The translations under genes were made by a program, and so were the position numbers. From Modestobacter sp. VKM Ac-2985 (GTDB taxonomy: Bacteria; Actinomycetota; Actinomycetes; Mycobacteriales; Geodermatophilaceae), in assembly GCF_026967925.1 (NCBI RefSeq), contig NZ_JAPVBI010000002.1, forward strand, positions 1,107,628-1,171,627: a stretch of 64,000 bases of DNA, in the 5' to 3' direction. The notes under the pieces are model-generated. The model searched no databases. It was not told where the DNA came from and was given only the letters and a program-made list of their open reading frames with translations. This document shows positions 35,143 through 42,331 of this stretch, piece after piece. Position 1 is the first letter of the stretch, and each line of letters starts with the position of its first letter.

Positions 35143-36573
35143 TCAGGCGCGGGGCTCGGCTCCGCCGTCCTCGTCGTCCGGTGCGCTCTCGCCCTGCTCC
35201 GGCGGCGTGCCCGCCGACTCCTCGTCCATGCCCCCGGTCAGCTCGGCGAACGGGTCGCCTGCTCCCTGGCGGGCAACGAAGTCCAGCGGCTCGTCCAGGT
35301 CGTCCGACGTGGGCAGCAGGTCCGGGTGCGACCAGAGCCGGTCGCGCTCGGCCGGGCCGTGCTGCTGAGCCATCGCACCCCAGACCGTGCTGGCGTCACG
35401 CAGCCGCCGCGGGCGCAGTTCCAGACCGACCAGGGTGGCGAAGGTCTGCTCCGCCGGCCCACCCGAGGCCCGCCGCCGGCGCATCGTCTCGGCCAGCGCC
35501 GAGTGACCGGGCAGCCGCTCGGCGGCGGCTGCGGACACGACACTGTCCACCCAGCCCTCAACCAGGGCCAGCAGCGTCTCCAGCCGGCGCAGCGCCATCT
35601 GCTGCTCGGGGGTCTCCTCGGGCTCGAGCAACCCGCTGCCCAGCAGCTTCTGGATGCTCTCCGGGTCACTGGGGTCCAGGCCGCCCTCCATGCCGCTCAT
35701 CGCGTCGTTCAGCCCGCGCTCGATGGCCTCGCGGTCGACGTGGATGCCCCGCGCGTAGGCGTGCACGGCGTCGGTCAGCTGCTGGCGGAGCCACGGCACG
35801 TGGGCGTACAGCCGCTGGTGGGCGGCCTCGCGCAGCGCCAGGAAGAGGCGGACCTCGTCCTCGGGACGGTCCAGCCCCTCGCCGAACGCGGCGACGTTCT
35901 GCGGCACCAGGACGCCGGCGCCCTGCGGTCCCAGCGGCAGGCCGACGTCGGTGCTGGTGGTGACCTCGTCGGCGAGCCGGGCCAGCGCCTGACCCACCTG
36001 GGCGCCGAACATGACGCCGCCCATCTGGCCCATGATCCCGGCCAGCGGACCGGCGAAGGACGCCGCCTCGGCCGGCAGTGCGCTGGTCATGGCGGCGACC
36101 ACCCGCTCGGCCAGCGGGTCGATCAGTGCGGTCCAGGCCGGCAGCGTCTGCTCGACCCACTCCACCCGCGACCAGGCCAGGCCCCGGTCGACGCCGGAGG
36201 GCAGGTCGGTGACCTGGTCCAGCCAGAGGTCGGCCAGCCGCAGCGACTCGCTCACGGCCGCCTGCTCACCGGCGGACGTCGGCTGGTGGCCGGGAGCCAG
36301 CTGGCTGATCGCGCCCTGCCGGGCGAGATCCCAGTTCACCGGGCCGCCCGACCAGTTCATCAGCTTCTGCAGCTCGGCGAACAGCGGCATCTTGCCCAGC
36401 AGCTCCGCCGGGTTGCCACCGCCCGCTCCGCCCGCGCCGAAGAGTGCGCCGAGGCCGAAGGGGTCGTTGCCCGGCACGTCGCCGCCCTGGCCGCCGCCGC
36501 CCTGCCCGCCGGGCTCGCCCCGGCGCTCGGGGTCGCGGTCAGGGGGCCCGAAGCCGAAGGGGAGATCGCTCAT
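35143..36573 (-). CDS. DUF2342 zinc-dependent metalloprotease/hydrolase-like protein
   Basis: The 476-residue protein matches the actinobacterial DUF2342/TIGR03624 family (Rv3195). The N-terminus is Gly/Pro-rich, then GPVNWDLARQGA. A central helical domain has the putative zinc site LREAAHQRLYAHVPWL, with a downstream PLGPQGAGVLVPQNV. The acidic C-terminal tail of about 50 residues is low-complexity. Family members are described as zinc-dependent metalloproteases from structure, but a physiological substrate is not known to me. ATG 36573 is the natural start. It is divergent from the PDZ-Lon-like gene, as Rv3195 is from Rv3194c. Confidence 0.85.
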   Translation of the reverse strand: MSDLPFGFGPPDRDPERRGEPGGQGGGGQGGDVPGNDPFGLGALFGAGGAGGGNPAELLGKMPLFAELQKLMNWSGGPVNWDLARQGAISQLAPGHQPTSAGEQAAVSESLRLADLWLDQVTDLPSGVDRGLAWSRVEWVEQTLPAWTALIDPLAERVVAAMTSALPAEAASFAGPLAGIMGQMGGVMFGAQVGQALARLADEVTTSTDVGLPLGPQGAGVLVPQNVAAFGEGLDRPEDEVRLFLALREAAHQRLYAHVPWLRQQLTDAVHAYARGIHVDREAIERGLNDAMSGMEGGLDPSDPESIQKLLGSGLLEPEETPEQQMALRRLETLLALVEGWVDSVVSAAAAERLPGHSALAETMRRRRASGGPAEQTFATLVGLELRPRRLRDASTVWGAMAQQHGPAERDRLWSHPDLLPTSDDLDEPLDFVARQGAGDPFAELTGGMDEESAGTPPEQGESAPDDEDGGAEPRA

Positions 36574-36687
36574 GGTCCCACCGTAACCGCGTGCGACCCC
36601 GGCCGACCGGCGTCCGGACCCGCCACCGGGCGCACCGCCCCGACGGGGCGCTGACCTGCGTCGGACCGGCGACCTGCGCTGGTCACC

Positions 36688-36693
36688 TACGCT
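36688..36693 (+). promoter_or_regulatory. Candidate -10 for the PDZ-Lon-like gene
   Basis: TACGCT fits TANNNT and lies in the 274-bp divergent gap before GTG 36848, giving a leader of about 150 nt. No clear -35. Confidence 0.3.
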
Positions 36694-36847
36694 CGCCGTT
36701 CGACGGGCCCGCTCGCCGGGCCGTGGGCCCGACGACGGTGGCGGACCCGCCGAGGGCGGTCGACCGTCAACGAGGAGGGGTCGTGGTCGAGGGCGTGGGG
36801 ACGGCGACGTCCCGGATGGGGCCGGGCGCCGCCGGTGCGGTGCACCG

Positions 36848-37870
36848 GTGACCCGGCGGACCACGGTCCTGGTAGCCGGTACCGCGCTGCTGCTGTTCTT
36901 CGGCGTGCTGGGGACACTGCTCCCGGTGCCCTTCGTGGCCCAGGTGCCCGGCCCGACCTACAACACCCTGGGTGACATCGACGGCACGCCGATCATCAGC
37001 GTGGAGGGCCGGGAGCCCAACGACGTCTCGGGCAACCTGAACCTGACCACCGTCGGCATCCCGCAGGACCAGCTGACGCTGGTGGGCGCGGTGCAGGGCT
37101 GGTGGGACGACGAGGTGGTGGTCGTCCCCCGCGAGCAGGTCTACCCGCCGGACCGGTCGGTGGAGGAGACCCAGGCGGAGAACCGGCAGGCCTTCCTCAC
37201 CTCGGAGCAGGCCGCCCGCGGCGCCGCGCTGGGCGAACTGGGGTACCCCGAGGCGGTCGTCGTCCAGGAGCTCGCCGAGGACTCGGCGTCGGAGGGCAGC
37301 CTGGAGGCCGGCGACGCGATCGACGCGGTGGACGGCACGCCCACCCCGGACCTGGACGCGTTGTCAGCCGTCCTGGCGGAGACCCCGCCCGGTGCCTCGG
37401 TGGTCGTCGACTACCGGCGCGGCGGTGAGCCGGGGTCGACGACGGTGACCACGTCCCCGGCAGCCGAGGGTGAGGGCTCGGCGCTCGGCGTGCTGGTGCT
37501 GCAGACCCCGTACGCGTCGTTCGACGTGGGTATCGAGGTCGCGGACGTCGGCGGCCCGTCCGCCGGCCTGATGCTCGCCCTGGGGATCATCGACCTCGTG
37601 GGCGACACCGACCTCACCGAGGGGGCCGTGATCGCCGGCACCGGGACCATCGACACCGAGGGCGTCGTGGGCCCGATCGGCGGCATCCCGCTCAAGCTCG
37701 TCGCGGCCCGCGAGATCGGGGCCGAGCTCTTCCTGGTGCCCGCCGAGAACTGTGCCGAGGCGCTGCAGAACCCCCAGGAGGGCCTGCCCACGGCCCGGGT
37801 GGCGACGCTGGACGACGCGCTGACCGCACTGGCGGACCTGCGGGCCGGGCGGACGCCCACGCCGTGTTGA
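36848..37870 (+). CDS. PDZ and Lon-type S16 protease domain protein
   Basis: The 340-residue protein begins with a membrane anchor (about 8-28), then VAQVPGPTYNTLGDIDG, a PDZ domain (about 125-200, SASEGSLEAGDAIDAVDG) and a C-terminal Lon proteolytic domain. The Ser-Lys dyad is visible: Ser238 in GGPSAGLMLALG and Lys283 in GGIPLKLVAA. It lacks the ATPase module of Lon, so it resembles the YlbL/Rv3194c family of membrane-bound ATP-independent proteases facing outward. GTG 36848 fits the family N-terminus. It lies upstream of the UPF0182 gene as in mycobacteria; a functional link is possible but unproven. Confidence 0.92.
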   Translation: MTRRTTVLVAGTALLLFFGVLGTLLPVPFVAQVPGPTYNTLGDIDGTPIISVEGREPNDVSGNLNLTTVGIPQDQLTLVGAVQGWWDDEVVVVPREQVYPPDRSVEETQAENRQAFLTSEQAARGAALGELGYPEAVVVQELAEDSASEGSLEAGDAIDAVDGTPTPDLDALSAVLAETPPGASVVVDYRRGGEPGSTTVTTSPAAEGEGSALGVLVLQTPYASFDVGIEVADVGGPSAGLMLALGIIDLVGDTDLTEGAVIAGTGTIDTEGVVGPIGGIPLKLVAAREIGAELFLVPAENCAEALQNPQEGLPTARVATLDDALTALADLRAGRTPTPC

Positions 37871-38101
37871 CGTCGGCGTCCGCACCGTGCCCACGGCGCC
37901 TGATGGCACCGGCTGTCAGCGATCCGTGACCTGCTCGTGACCCCGCTGGGAACCCGGCGCCGCTGACAACAGTTGGAGGGGGCGGACCCAGCGGTCCCGC
38001 CCACCGCCCCTGGCGGTTCCCGGGCCCCTGTGATCGTGTTCCCCGGCCGGGCCCTTCGAGCCCGCGCTGCCTCGAAGTCGCAAGAAGACAGGAGACCGAC
38101 C

Positions 38102-41077
38102 GTGGCCATGCGGCCCCCCGTGCCGGTGCCGACGCTGTCCCGGCGCGCCAAGCTGGTCATCGGCGTCGTCGCCGTGCTGCTGGTGCTCTTCACCGTGATC
38201 GGCACGCTGACCAACGCCTACGTCGACTACCTCTGGTTCGACGAGACCGGCTTCACCGAGGTGTTCTGGACCGAGATCCAGACCCGTGCGCTCCTGTTCG
38301 CCGTGGCCGCGGTGGCCACCGGGGGGCTGGTCGCCCTCGCGGTGTACCTGGCCTACCGGTTCCGCCCGACGTTCCGGCCGATGTCGCTGGAGCAGCAGAA
38401 CCTCGAGCGCTACCGCCAGTCGGTCGAGCCGCGCCGCAAGCTGGTGCTGACCGGGATCGGCGTCGGCCTCGGCCTCTTCGCCGGCATCACCGCGCAGGGC
38501 AGCTGGCAGACCTGGCTGACCTACCGCAACTCCACCGACTTCGGCACGGTCGACCCGCAGTTCGGGCTGGACATCTCGTTCTTCGTCTTCGACTACCCGT
38601 TCTACCGGCTGCTGCTGGGCTTCGGCTTCGCCATCGTCCTTCTGGCGCTGATCGGGTCGGTGCTGACCCACTACGTGTTCGGCGGCCTGCGGCTGCAGAC
38701 GCCGGGCCAGAAGCTCACCGGCGCGGCGCGCGTGCAGCTGTCGGTCCTGGTCGGGGTGTTCGTGGCCCTGAAGGCGGTCGCCTACTGGCTGGACCGCTAC
38801 GAGCTGGTCTACTCCAACCGCGGTGAGGTCTTCAGCGGTGCGTCCTACACCGACCTGAACGCCCTGCTGCCGGCCAAGAACATCCTGGTCGGCGTCGCGG
38901 CGATCTGCGCCATCGCCTTCTTCGCCAACATCCTGGTGCGCAACACGCTGCTGCCGGCCGCGGCGCTGGTGCTGCTGCTGGCCTCCAGCCTGGTGATCGG
39001 GGTGGCCTACCCGGCCATCGTGCAGCAGTTCGTCGTCAACCCCAGCGCCAACCAGCGCGAGGCCCCCTACATCGAGCGGGCGATCGCGGCCACGCGCGAC
39101 GCCTACGGCCTCGACGACGTCGAGTACGTCAACTACGCGCAGGACACCGCGGGCGATCCCAACGTCGACGCCGTCCTGTCCGAGCTGCGCAACGACGACC
39201 AGACCATCCCCAACGCCCGCCTGCTGGACCCCAACGTGCTCAGCGACACGTTCACCGCGCGCCAGCAGATCCGCAACGTGTACGGGTTCCCGGAGAAGCT
39301 GGACATCGACCGGTACACCATCGACGGCCAGACCCAGGACTACGTGGTCGCCGTCCGTGAGCTGAACAGCGACGGCCTGAGCGAGAACCAGGACAGCTGG
39401 ATCAACCGGCACACCGTCTACACCCACGGCAACGGCTTCGTGGCCGCCCCGGCCAACCAGGTGACCGCCGGCCGCGAGGGTGGCGAGCCCAACTTCACCA
39501 CCGGGAACCTGCCCACCACCGGCAACATCCCGGTGGACCAGAGCCGCGTCTACTACGGCGAGCTGATGAGCGACTACTCGGTGGTCGGTGCCCCCGAGGG
39601 GGTGCCCCCGCGGGAGTTCGACCAGCCGGAGGGCGGCTCGGACGAGGGACAGATCAACAACACCTACGACGGTGACGGCGGCATCGCGGCCGGGAGCTTC
39701 TTCCGCCAGCTGACCTTCGCGATCTTCTACCGCGAGCGGAACTTCCTGCTCTCCGAAGCGGTCAACGAGGAGTCCAAGGTGCTGCACGTCCGCAACCCGC
39801 GGGACCGGGTGCAGAAGGCCGCTCCGTTCCTCGAGGTCGACGGCGACCCCTACCCGGCGGTGATCGACGGGCGGATCGTCTGGATCCTCGACGGCTACAC
39901 CACCTCGGACTCCTACCCCTACGCCGAGCAGATGGAGCTGGGCGAGGCCGCGACCGATGCCCTCACGGGCACGGGGACGACCGCGCTGCCGAACGAGACG
40001 TTCAACTACATCCGCAACTCGGTGAAGGCCACGGTCGACGCCTACGACGGCTCCGTGACGCTGTACGAGTGGGAGTCCGACCCGGTCCTCCAGACCTACA
40101 TGAAGGCGTTCCCGGGAGTCGTCGAGCCGCGGGACTCGATGGGCGAGGAGCTGGAGGGCCACATGCGCTACCCGGAGGACCTGTTCAAGGTGCAACGGGA
40201 GATCCTCACCCGCTACCACGTCGACGACCCGGTCGACTTCTACAACCAGAACGACCGCTGGCAGATCCCGGACGACCCGACCCAGGACACCACGCAGGAC
40301 CAGCCGCCGTACTACATCCTGGCCCAGCGGCCGGGTGACGAGCAGGCCAGCTTCCAGCTGACCAGCCCGATGAACGCGTTCGAACGGCAGAACCTGTCGG
40401 CGTTCATCTCGGCCTCGAGTGCGCCGGAGACCTACGGGGAGATCCAGGTCCTGCAACTGCCCGGCAACACCCCGTTCCGCGGGCCGGGCCAGGTGCAGAA
40501 CGCCTTCGAGACCAACAACCTGATCCGGCCCGACCTGACCCTGTTCAACAGCGACAGTTCGACGGCGGTGTTCGGCAACCTGCTCACCCTGCCCATCGGG
40601 GACGAGGGGCTGCTCTACGTCGAGCCGCTGTACGTCCGGTCCTCGGGCGAGGGCGGGTTCCCGCTGCTGCAGAAGGTCCTGGTCAACTTCGGTGACCGGA
40701 TCGGCTACGCCAACACCCTCTCCGAGGCCCTGGACCAGGTCTTCGGCGCCGGGGCGGGGGAGTCGGCCACCGACAGCAACGACATCGCCGACACCGTCGG
40801 CGAGGACGCCACCCCGGAGGTCGTGCCGGGGGCCGAGGACGACGAGGCCACTGACGGGACGACCGACGTCCCCGACGGGGCGATCGGCGGCGGGACCCCG
40901 GGCACCCCGGAGATGGCCGACGCGGTCTCGGACATCAACGCCGCGCTGGAGGCGCTCCAGACCGCCCAGCAGGGTGGTGACTTCGCCGGCCAGGGCGCGG
41001 CGCTGGAGGACCTGCAGGTCGCGGTCGAGGCCTACCAGGCGGCGCAGGCGGCAGCCGAGGCGTCACCGGGCGGCTGA
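38102..41077 (+). CDS. UPF0182 family membrane protein
   Basis: The 991-residue protein has seven predicted N-terminal spans within roughly the first 310 residues (for example KLVIGVVAVLLVLFTVIG and ALVLLLASSLVIGVAYPA). A very large outer domain (about 320-880) carries QRCNVYGFP-like family segments such as RQQIRNVYGFPEKLDIDRY, RHTVYTHGNGFVAAPAN and RNSVKATVDAYDGSV. An acidic Ala/Asp/Glu-rich tail ends the protein. Function is unknown across the family, which is widespread in actinobacteria and cyanobacteria. GTG 38102 follows AGGAG at normal distance; ATG 38108 is close. A perfect 13-bp hairpin follows the stop. Confidence 0.93.
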   Translation: MAMRPPVPVPTLSRRAKLVIGVVAVLLVLFTVIGTLTNAYVDYLWFDETGFTEVFWTEIQTRALLFAVAAVATGGLVALAVYLAYRFRPTFRPMSLEQQNLERYRQSVEPRRKLVLTGIGVGLGLFAGITAQGSWQTWLTYRNSTDFGTVDPQFGLDISFFVFDYPFYRLLLGFGFAIVLLALIGSVLTHYVFGGLRLQTPGQKLTGAARVQLSVLVGVFVALKAVAYWLDRYELVYSNRGEVFSGASYTDLNALLPAKNILVGVAAICAIAFFANILVRNTLLPAAALVLLLASSLVIGVAYPAIVQQFVVNPSANQREAPYIERAIAATRDAYGLDDVEYVNYAQDTAGDPNVDAVLSELRNDDQTIPNARLLDPNVLSDTFTARQQIRNVYGFPEKLDIDRYTIDGQTQDYVVAVRELNSDGLSENQDSWINRHTVYTHGNGFVAAPANQVTAGREGGEPNFTTGNLPTTGNIPVDQSRVYYGELMSDYSVVGAPEGVPPREFDQPEGGSDEGQINNTYDGDGGIAAGSFFRQLTFAIFYRERNFLLSEAVNEESKVLHVRNPRDRVQKAAPFLEVDGDPYPAVIDGRIVWILDGYTTSDSYPYAEQMELGEAATDALTGTGTTALPNETFNYIRNSVKATVDAYDGSVTLYEWESDPVLQTYMKAFPGVVEPRDSMGEELEGHMRYPEDLFKVQREILTRYHVDDPVDFYNQNDRWQIPDDPTQDTTQDQPPYYILAQRPGDEQASFQLTSPMNAFERQNLSAFISASSAPETYGEIQVLQLPGNTPFRGPGQVQNAFETNNLIRPDLTLFNSDSSTAVFGNLLTLPIGDEGLLYVEPLYVRSSGEGGFPLLQKVLVNFGDRIGYANTLSEALDQVFGAGAGESATDSNDIADTVGEDATPEVVPGAEDDEATDGTTDVPDGAIGGGTPGTPEMADAVSDINAALEALQTAQQGGDFAGQGAALEDLQVAVEAYQAAQAAAEASPGG

Positions 41078-41084
41078 GCTGGCG

Positions 41085-41116
41085 GCGGGGAGGGGGCCTG
41101 AGCGCCCCCTCCCCGC
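41085..41116 (+). terminator. Terminator of the UPF0182 gene
   Basis: A perfect 13-bp stem, GCGGGGAGGGGGC (41085-41097) with GCCCCCTCCCCGC (41104-41116), has a six-base loop. It begins 8 bp after the stop and separates the gene from the tRNA promoter. Confidence 0.8.
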
Positions 41117-41124
41117 ACACCTGG

Positions 41125-41130
41125 TAGTGT
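41125..41130 (+). promoter_or_regulatory. -10 element of the first tRNA-fMet gene
   Basis: TAGTGT lies 12 nt before the tRNA 5' end. The spacer (TGTCCTTACCGACG) closely resembles that of the second tRNA-fMet gene. Confidence 0.5.
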
Positions 41131-41142
41131 TGTCCTTACCGA

Positions 41143-41216
41143 CGCGGGGTGGAGCAGCTCGGTAGCTCGCTGGGCTCATAACCCAGAGGTCGCAGGTTCA
41201 AATCCTGCCCCCGCTA
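41143..41216 (+). tRNA. Initiator tRNA-fMet (CAT), copy 1
   Basis: The 74-nt cloverleaf has anticodon CAT in GGGCTCATAACCC. It shows two initiator hallmarks: an unpaired C1-T72 at the acceptor end and three consecutive G-C pairs in the anticodon stem. The T-arm is GCAGG-TTCAAAT-CCTGC. The 3' CCA is not encoded (the gene continues ACAAA). It is followed by a perfect long terminator hairpin. Confidence 0.97.
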
Positions 41217-41221
41217 CAAAA

Positions 41222-41258
41222 GACAGGGCCCCTCACAGTGACTGTGAGGGGCCCTGTC
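41222..41258 (+). terminator. Terminator after tRNA-fMet copy 1
   Basis: A perfect inverted repeat with 18-bp arms centred on 41240 (GACAGGGCCCCTCACAGT with its complement) starts 5 bp after the tRNA. The T/G-rich run GTGTGTGTCT follows. It is a strong intrinsic terminator. Confidence 0.9.
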
Positions 41259-41324
41259 GTGTGTGTCTGGGCCCCGAGCTCCGGGCCTCCTGGTGCTGCA
41301 TCGGGGATCGAGGCCTCGCGTCGC

Positions 41325-41340
41325 TAGTCTCCTCGGCATG
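41325..41340 (+). promoter_or_regulatory. Leaderless -10 before the lipoprotein gene
   Basis: TAGTCT (41325-41330) precedes ATG 41338 by exactly 7 nt, with no ribosome site. This selects ATG 41338 over an upstream in-frame start. Confidence 0.55.
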
Positions 41341-41841
41341 CGCGCCCGCCTCGTCGTCCGAACGGTCCTGTCCGCCGGCGCTCTGGTGGTGGTCACCGCC
41401 TGCGGCGGGGAGGCCGACGACACGGCCGTCACGGCCGACGGGGCTGTGTCGGAGACCGCGCAGGACACCGGGTCGGCTGCCGACGCCACGTCCTTCTGTG
41501 CCGACATGGACGACCTCTTCAGAGGGCTGGAGGCATCGGCGGAGGCCGAGGACGTGGCGGCCGGCGACCCCGGTGCCGTGCGCGACGTGCTCAGCGCGTT
41601 GACCGACCAGCTGGCGGCGATGGAGCCGCCCGCGGAGCTCGACGGTCAGTTCTCGGCCGTGGTCGGGGCAGGGCAGGACGCCATCGAGCAGACCGACGGG
41701 GCTGCCCCGGTCTCGACGGAGGGCCTGGCGGCGTGGCAGGGGGCCTTCGACGACTACTCGGCCCGGAGCGCAGCGCCCATGGACGACATCATGGAGCACG
41801 CGCAGGCCGAGTGCGGCGTCTCCCCGCCCAGCACGAACTGA
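41338..41841 (+). CDS. Putative lipoprotein, function unknown
   Basis: The 167-residue protein has a basic N-terminus (MRARLVVR), a hydrophobic h-region and a lipobox VTAC followed by GG, so it should be lipidated at Cys21 and anchored to the outer face of the membrane. The mature part is acidic, Ala-rich and largely helical, with cysteines at SFCADMDDLF and AECGV near its ends. No family is recognised. The start is supported by a leaderless -10. It lies between the two initiator tRNA genes. Confidence 0.75.
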   Translation: MRARLVVRTVLSAGALVVVTACGGEADDTAVTADGAVSETAQDTGSAADATSFCADMDDLFRGLEASAEAEDVAAGDPGAVRDVLSALTDQLAAMEPPAELDGQFSAVVGAGQDAIEQTDGAAPVSTEGLAAWQGAFDDYSARSAAPMDDIMEHAQAECGVSPPSTN

Positions 41842-41913
41842 CCGTCGGCGGAGACGTCTGCCCAGCCAGGTCACGCCGGGGGACCACGGGACCGGCCCCC
41901 TCCCCGCAGGACA

Positions 41914-41949
41914 GGACGGCTCGACCACGGTCACCGTGGGGCGCCGTCC
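41914..41949 (+). terminator. Terminator after the lipoprotein gene
   Basis: A compound hairpin: outer GGACGGC (41914-41920) with GCCGTCC (41943-41949), inner CCACGGT (41925-41931) with ACCGTGG (41933-41939). A C/T-rich run TCGTTCGTG follows. Confidence 0.65.
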
Positions 41950-41988
41950 TCGTTCGTGCCGGGTCGTCCTGCCGTGCCGGTGTCCCTG

Positions 41989-42060
41989 GCCGGGAGGACG
42001 GCCGGGAGGACGGCCGGGAGGACGGCCGGGAAGATGGCCGGGGGGATGGCCGTTAGCATG
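41989..42060 (+). repeat. 12-bp tandem repeat, six units
   Basis: Three identical units GCCGGGAGGACG (41989-42024) are followed by diverging units GCCGGGAAGATG, GCCGGGGGGATG and GCCGTTAGCATG. Divergence increases toward the 3' end, where the last unit contains TAGCAT. It looks like slippage-grown DNA upstream of the helicase gene. Confidence 0.85.
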
Positions 42061-42331
42061 GGTCGAGCACCTGCTTCAGGGACCTGTCGCTCGTCCGGCG
42101 ACGACTTCTCCTGTGCGGTGGGTGCCCCGGCCATCGAGTGGTGGCTGCAGGTCCCCACCGTGGGTGGGCTGTCCGGCCCCGATCACGTCGATCTGCTGCA
42201 GATCCGTGGGGCCGGGTCGTGGATCGGAGCGACCGTCCTGGTCGTCTCCTCGCGACAGCCGTCACCCCGATCGCGGACCTGTGTGCGGCACCCGCCGCGG
42301 CCACCGGGCCGGGCGTTCCAGAGGAGGATTG

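Larger units (their letters stand above)
41842..42331. other. 490-bp intergenic region before the SNF2 helicase gene
   Basis: It holds a terminator hairpin (41914-41949), a decaying 12-bp tandem repeat (41989-42060) and a TAGCAT -10-like hexamer at 42054-42059, followed by about 270 bp. From ATG 42058 a frame to 42408 looks codon-biased only in its first 65 codons (ending near VVSSR). It has no family match I know and runs into the helicase gene. I treat it as unassigned, possibly a gene remnant. Confidence 0.4.

Noticed and set aside
36574..36847. An extra small gene between the DUF2342 and PDZ-Lon genes.
   Set aside because: Open frames here lack ribosome sites and family character; a TACGCT -10 and a leader explain the space better.
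37916..40456. A minus-strand open frame of about 850 codons across the UPF0182 gene.
   Set aside because: It is a shadow of the UPF0182 reading frame with no start signals or motifs.
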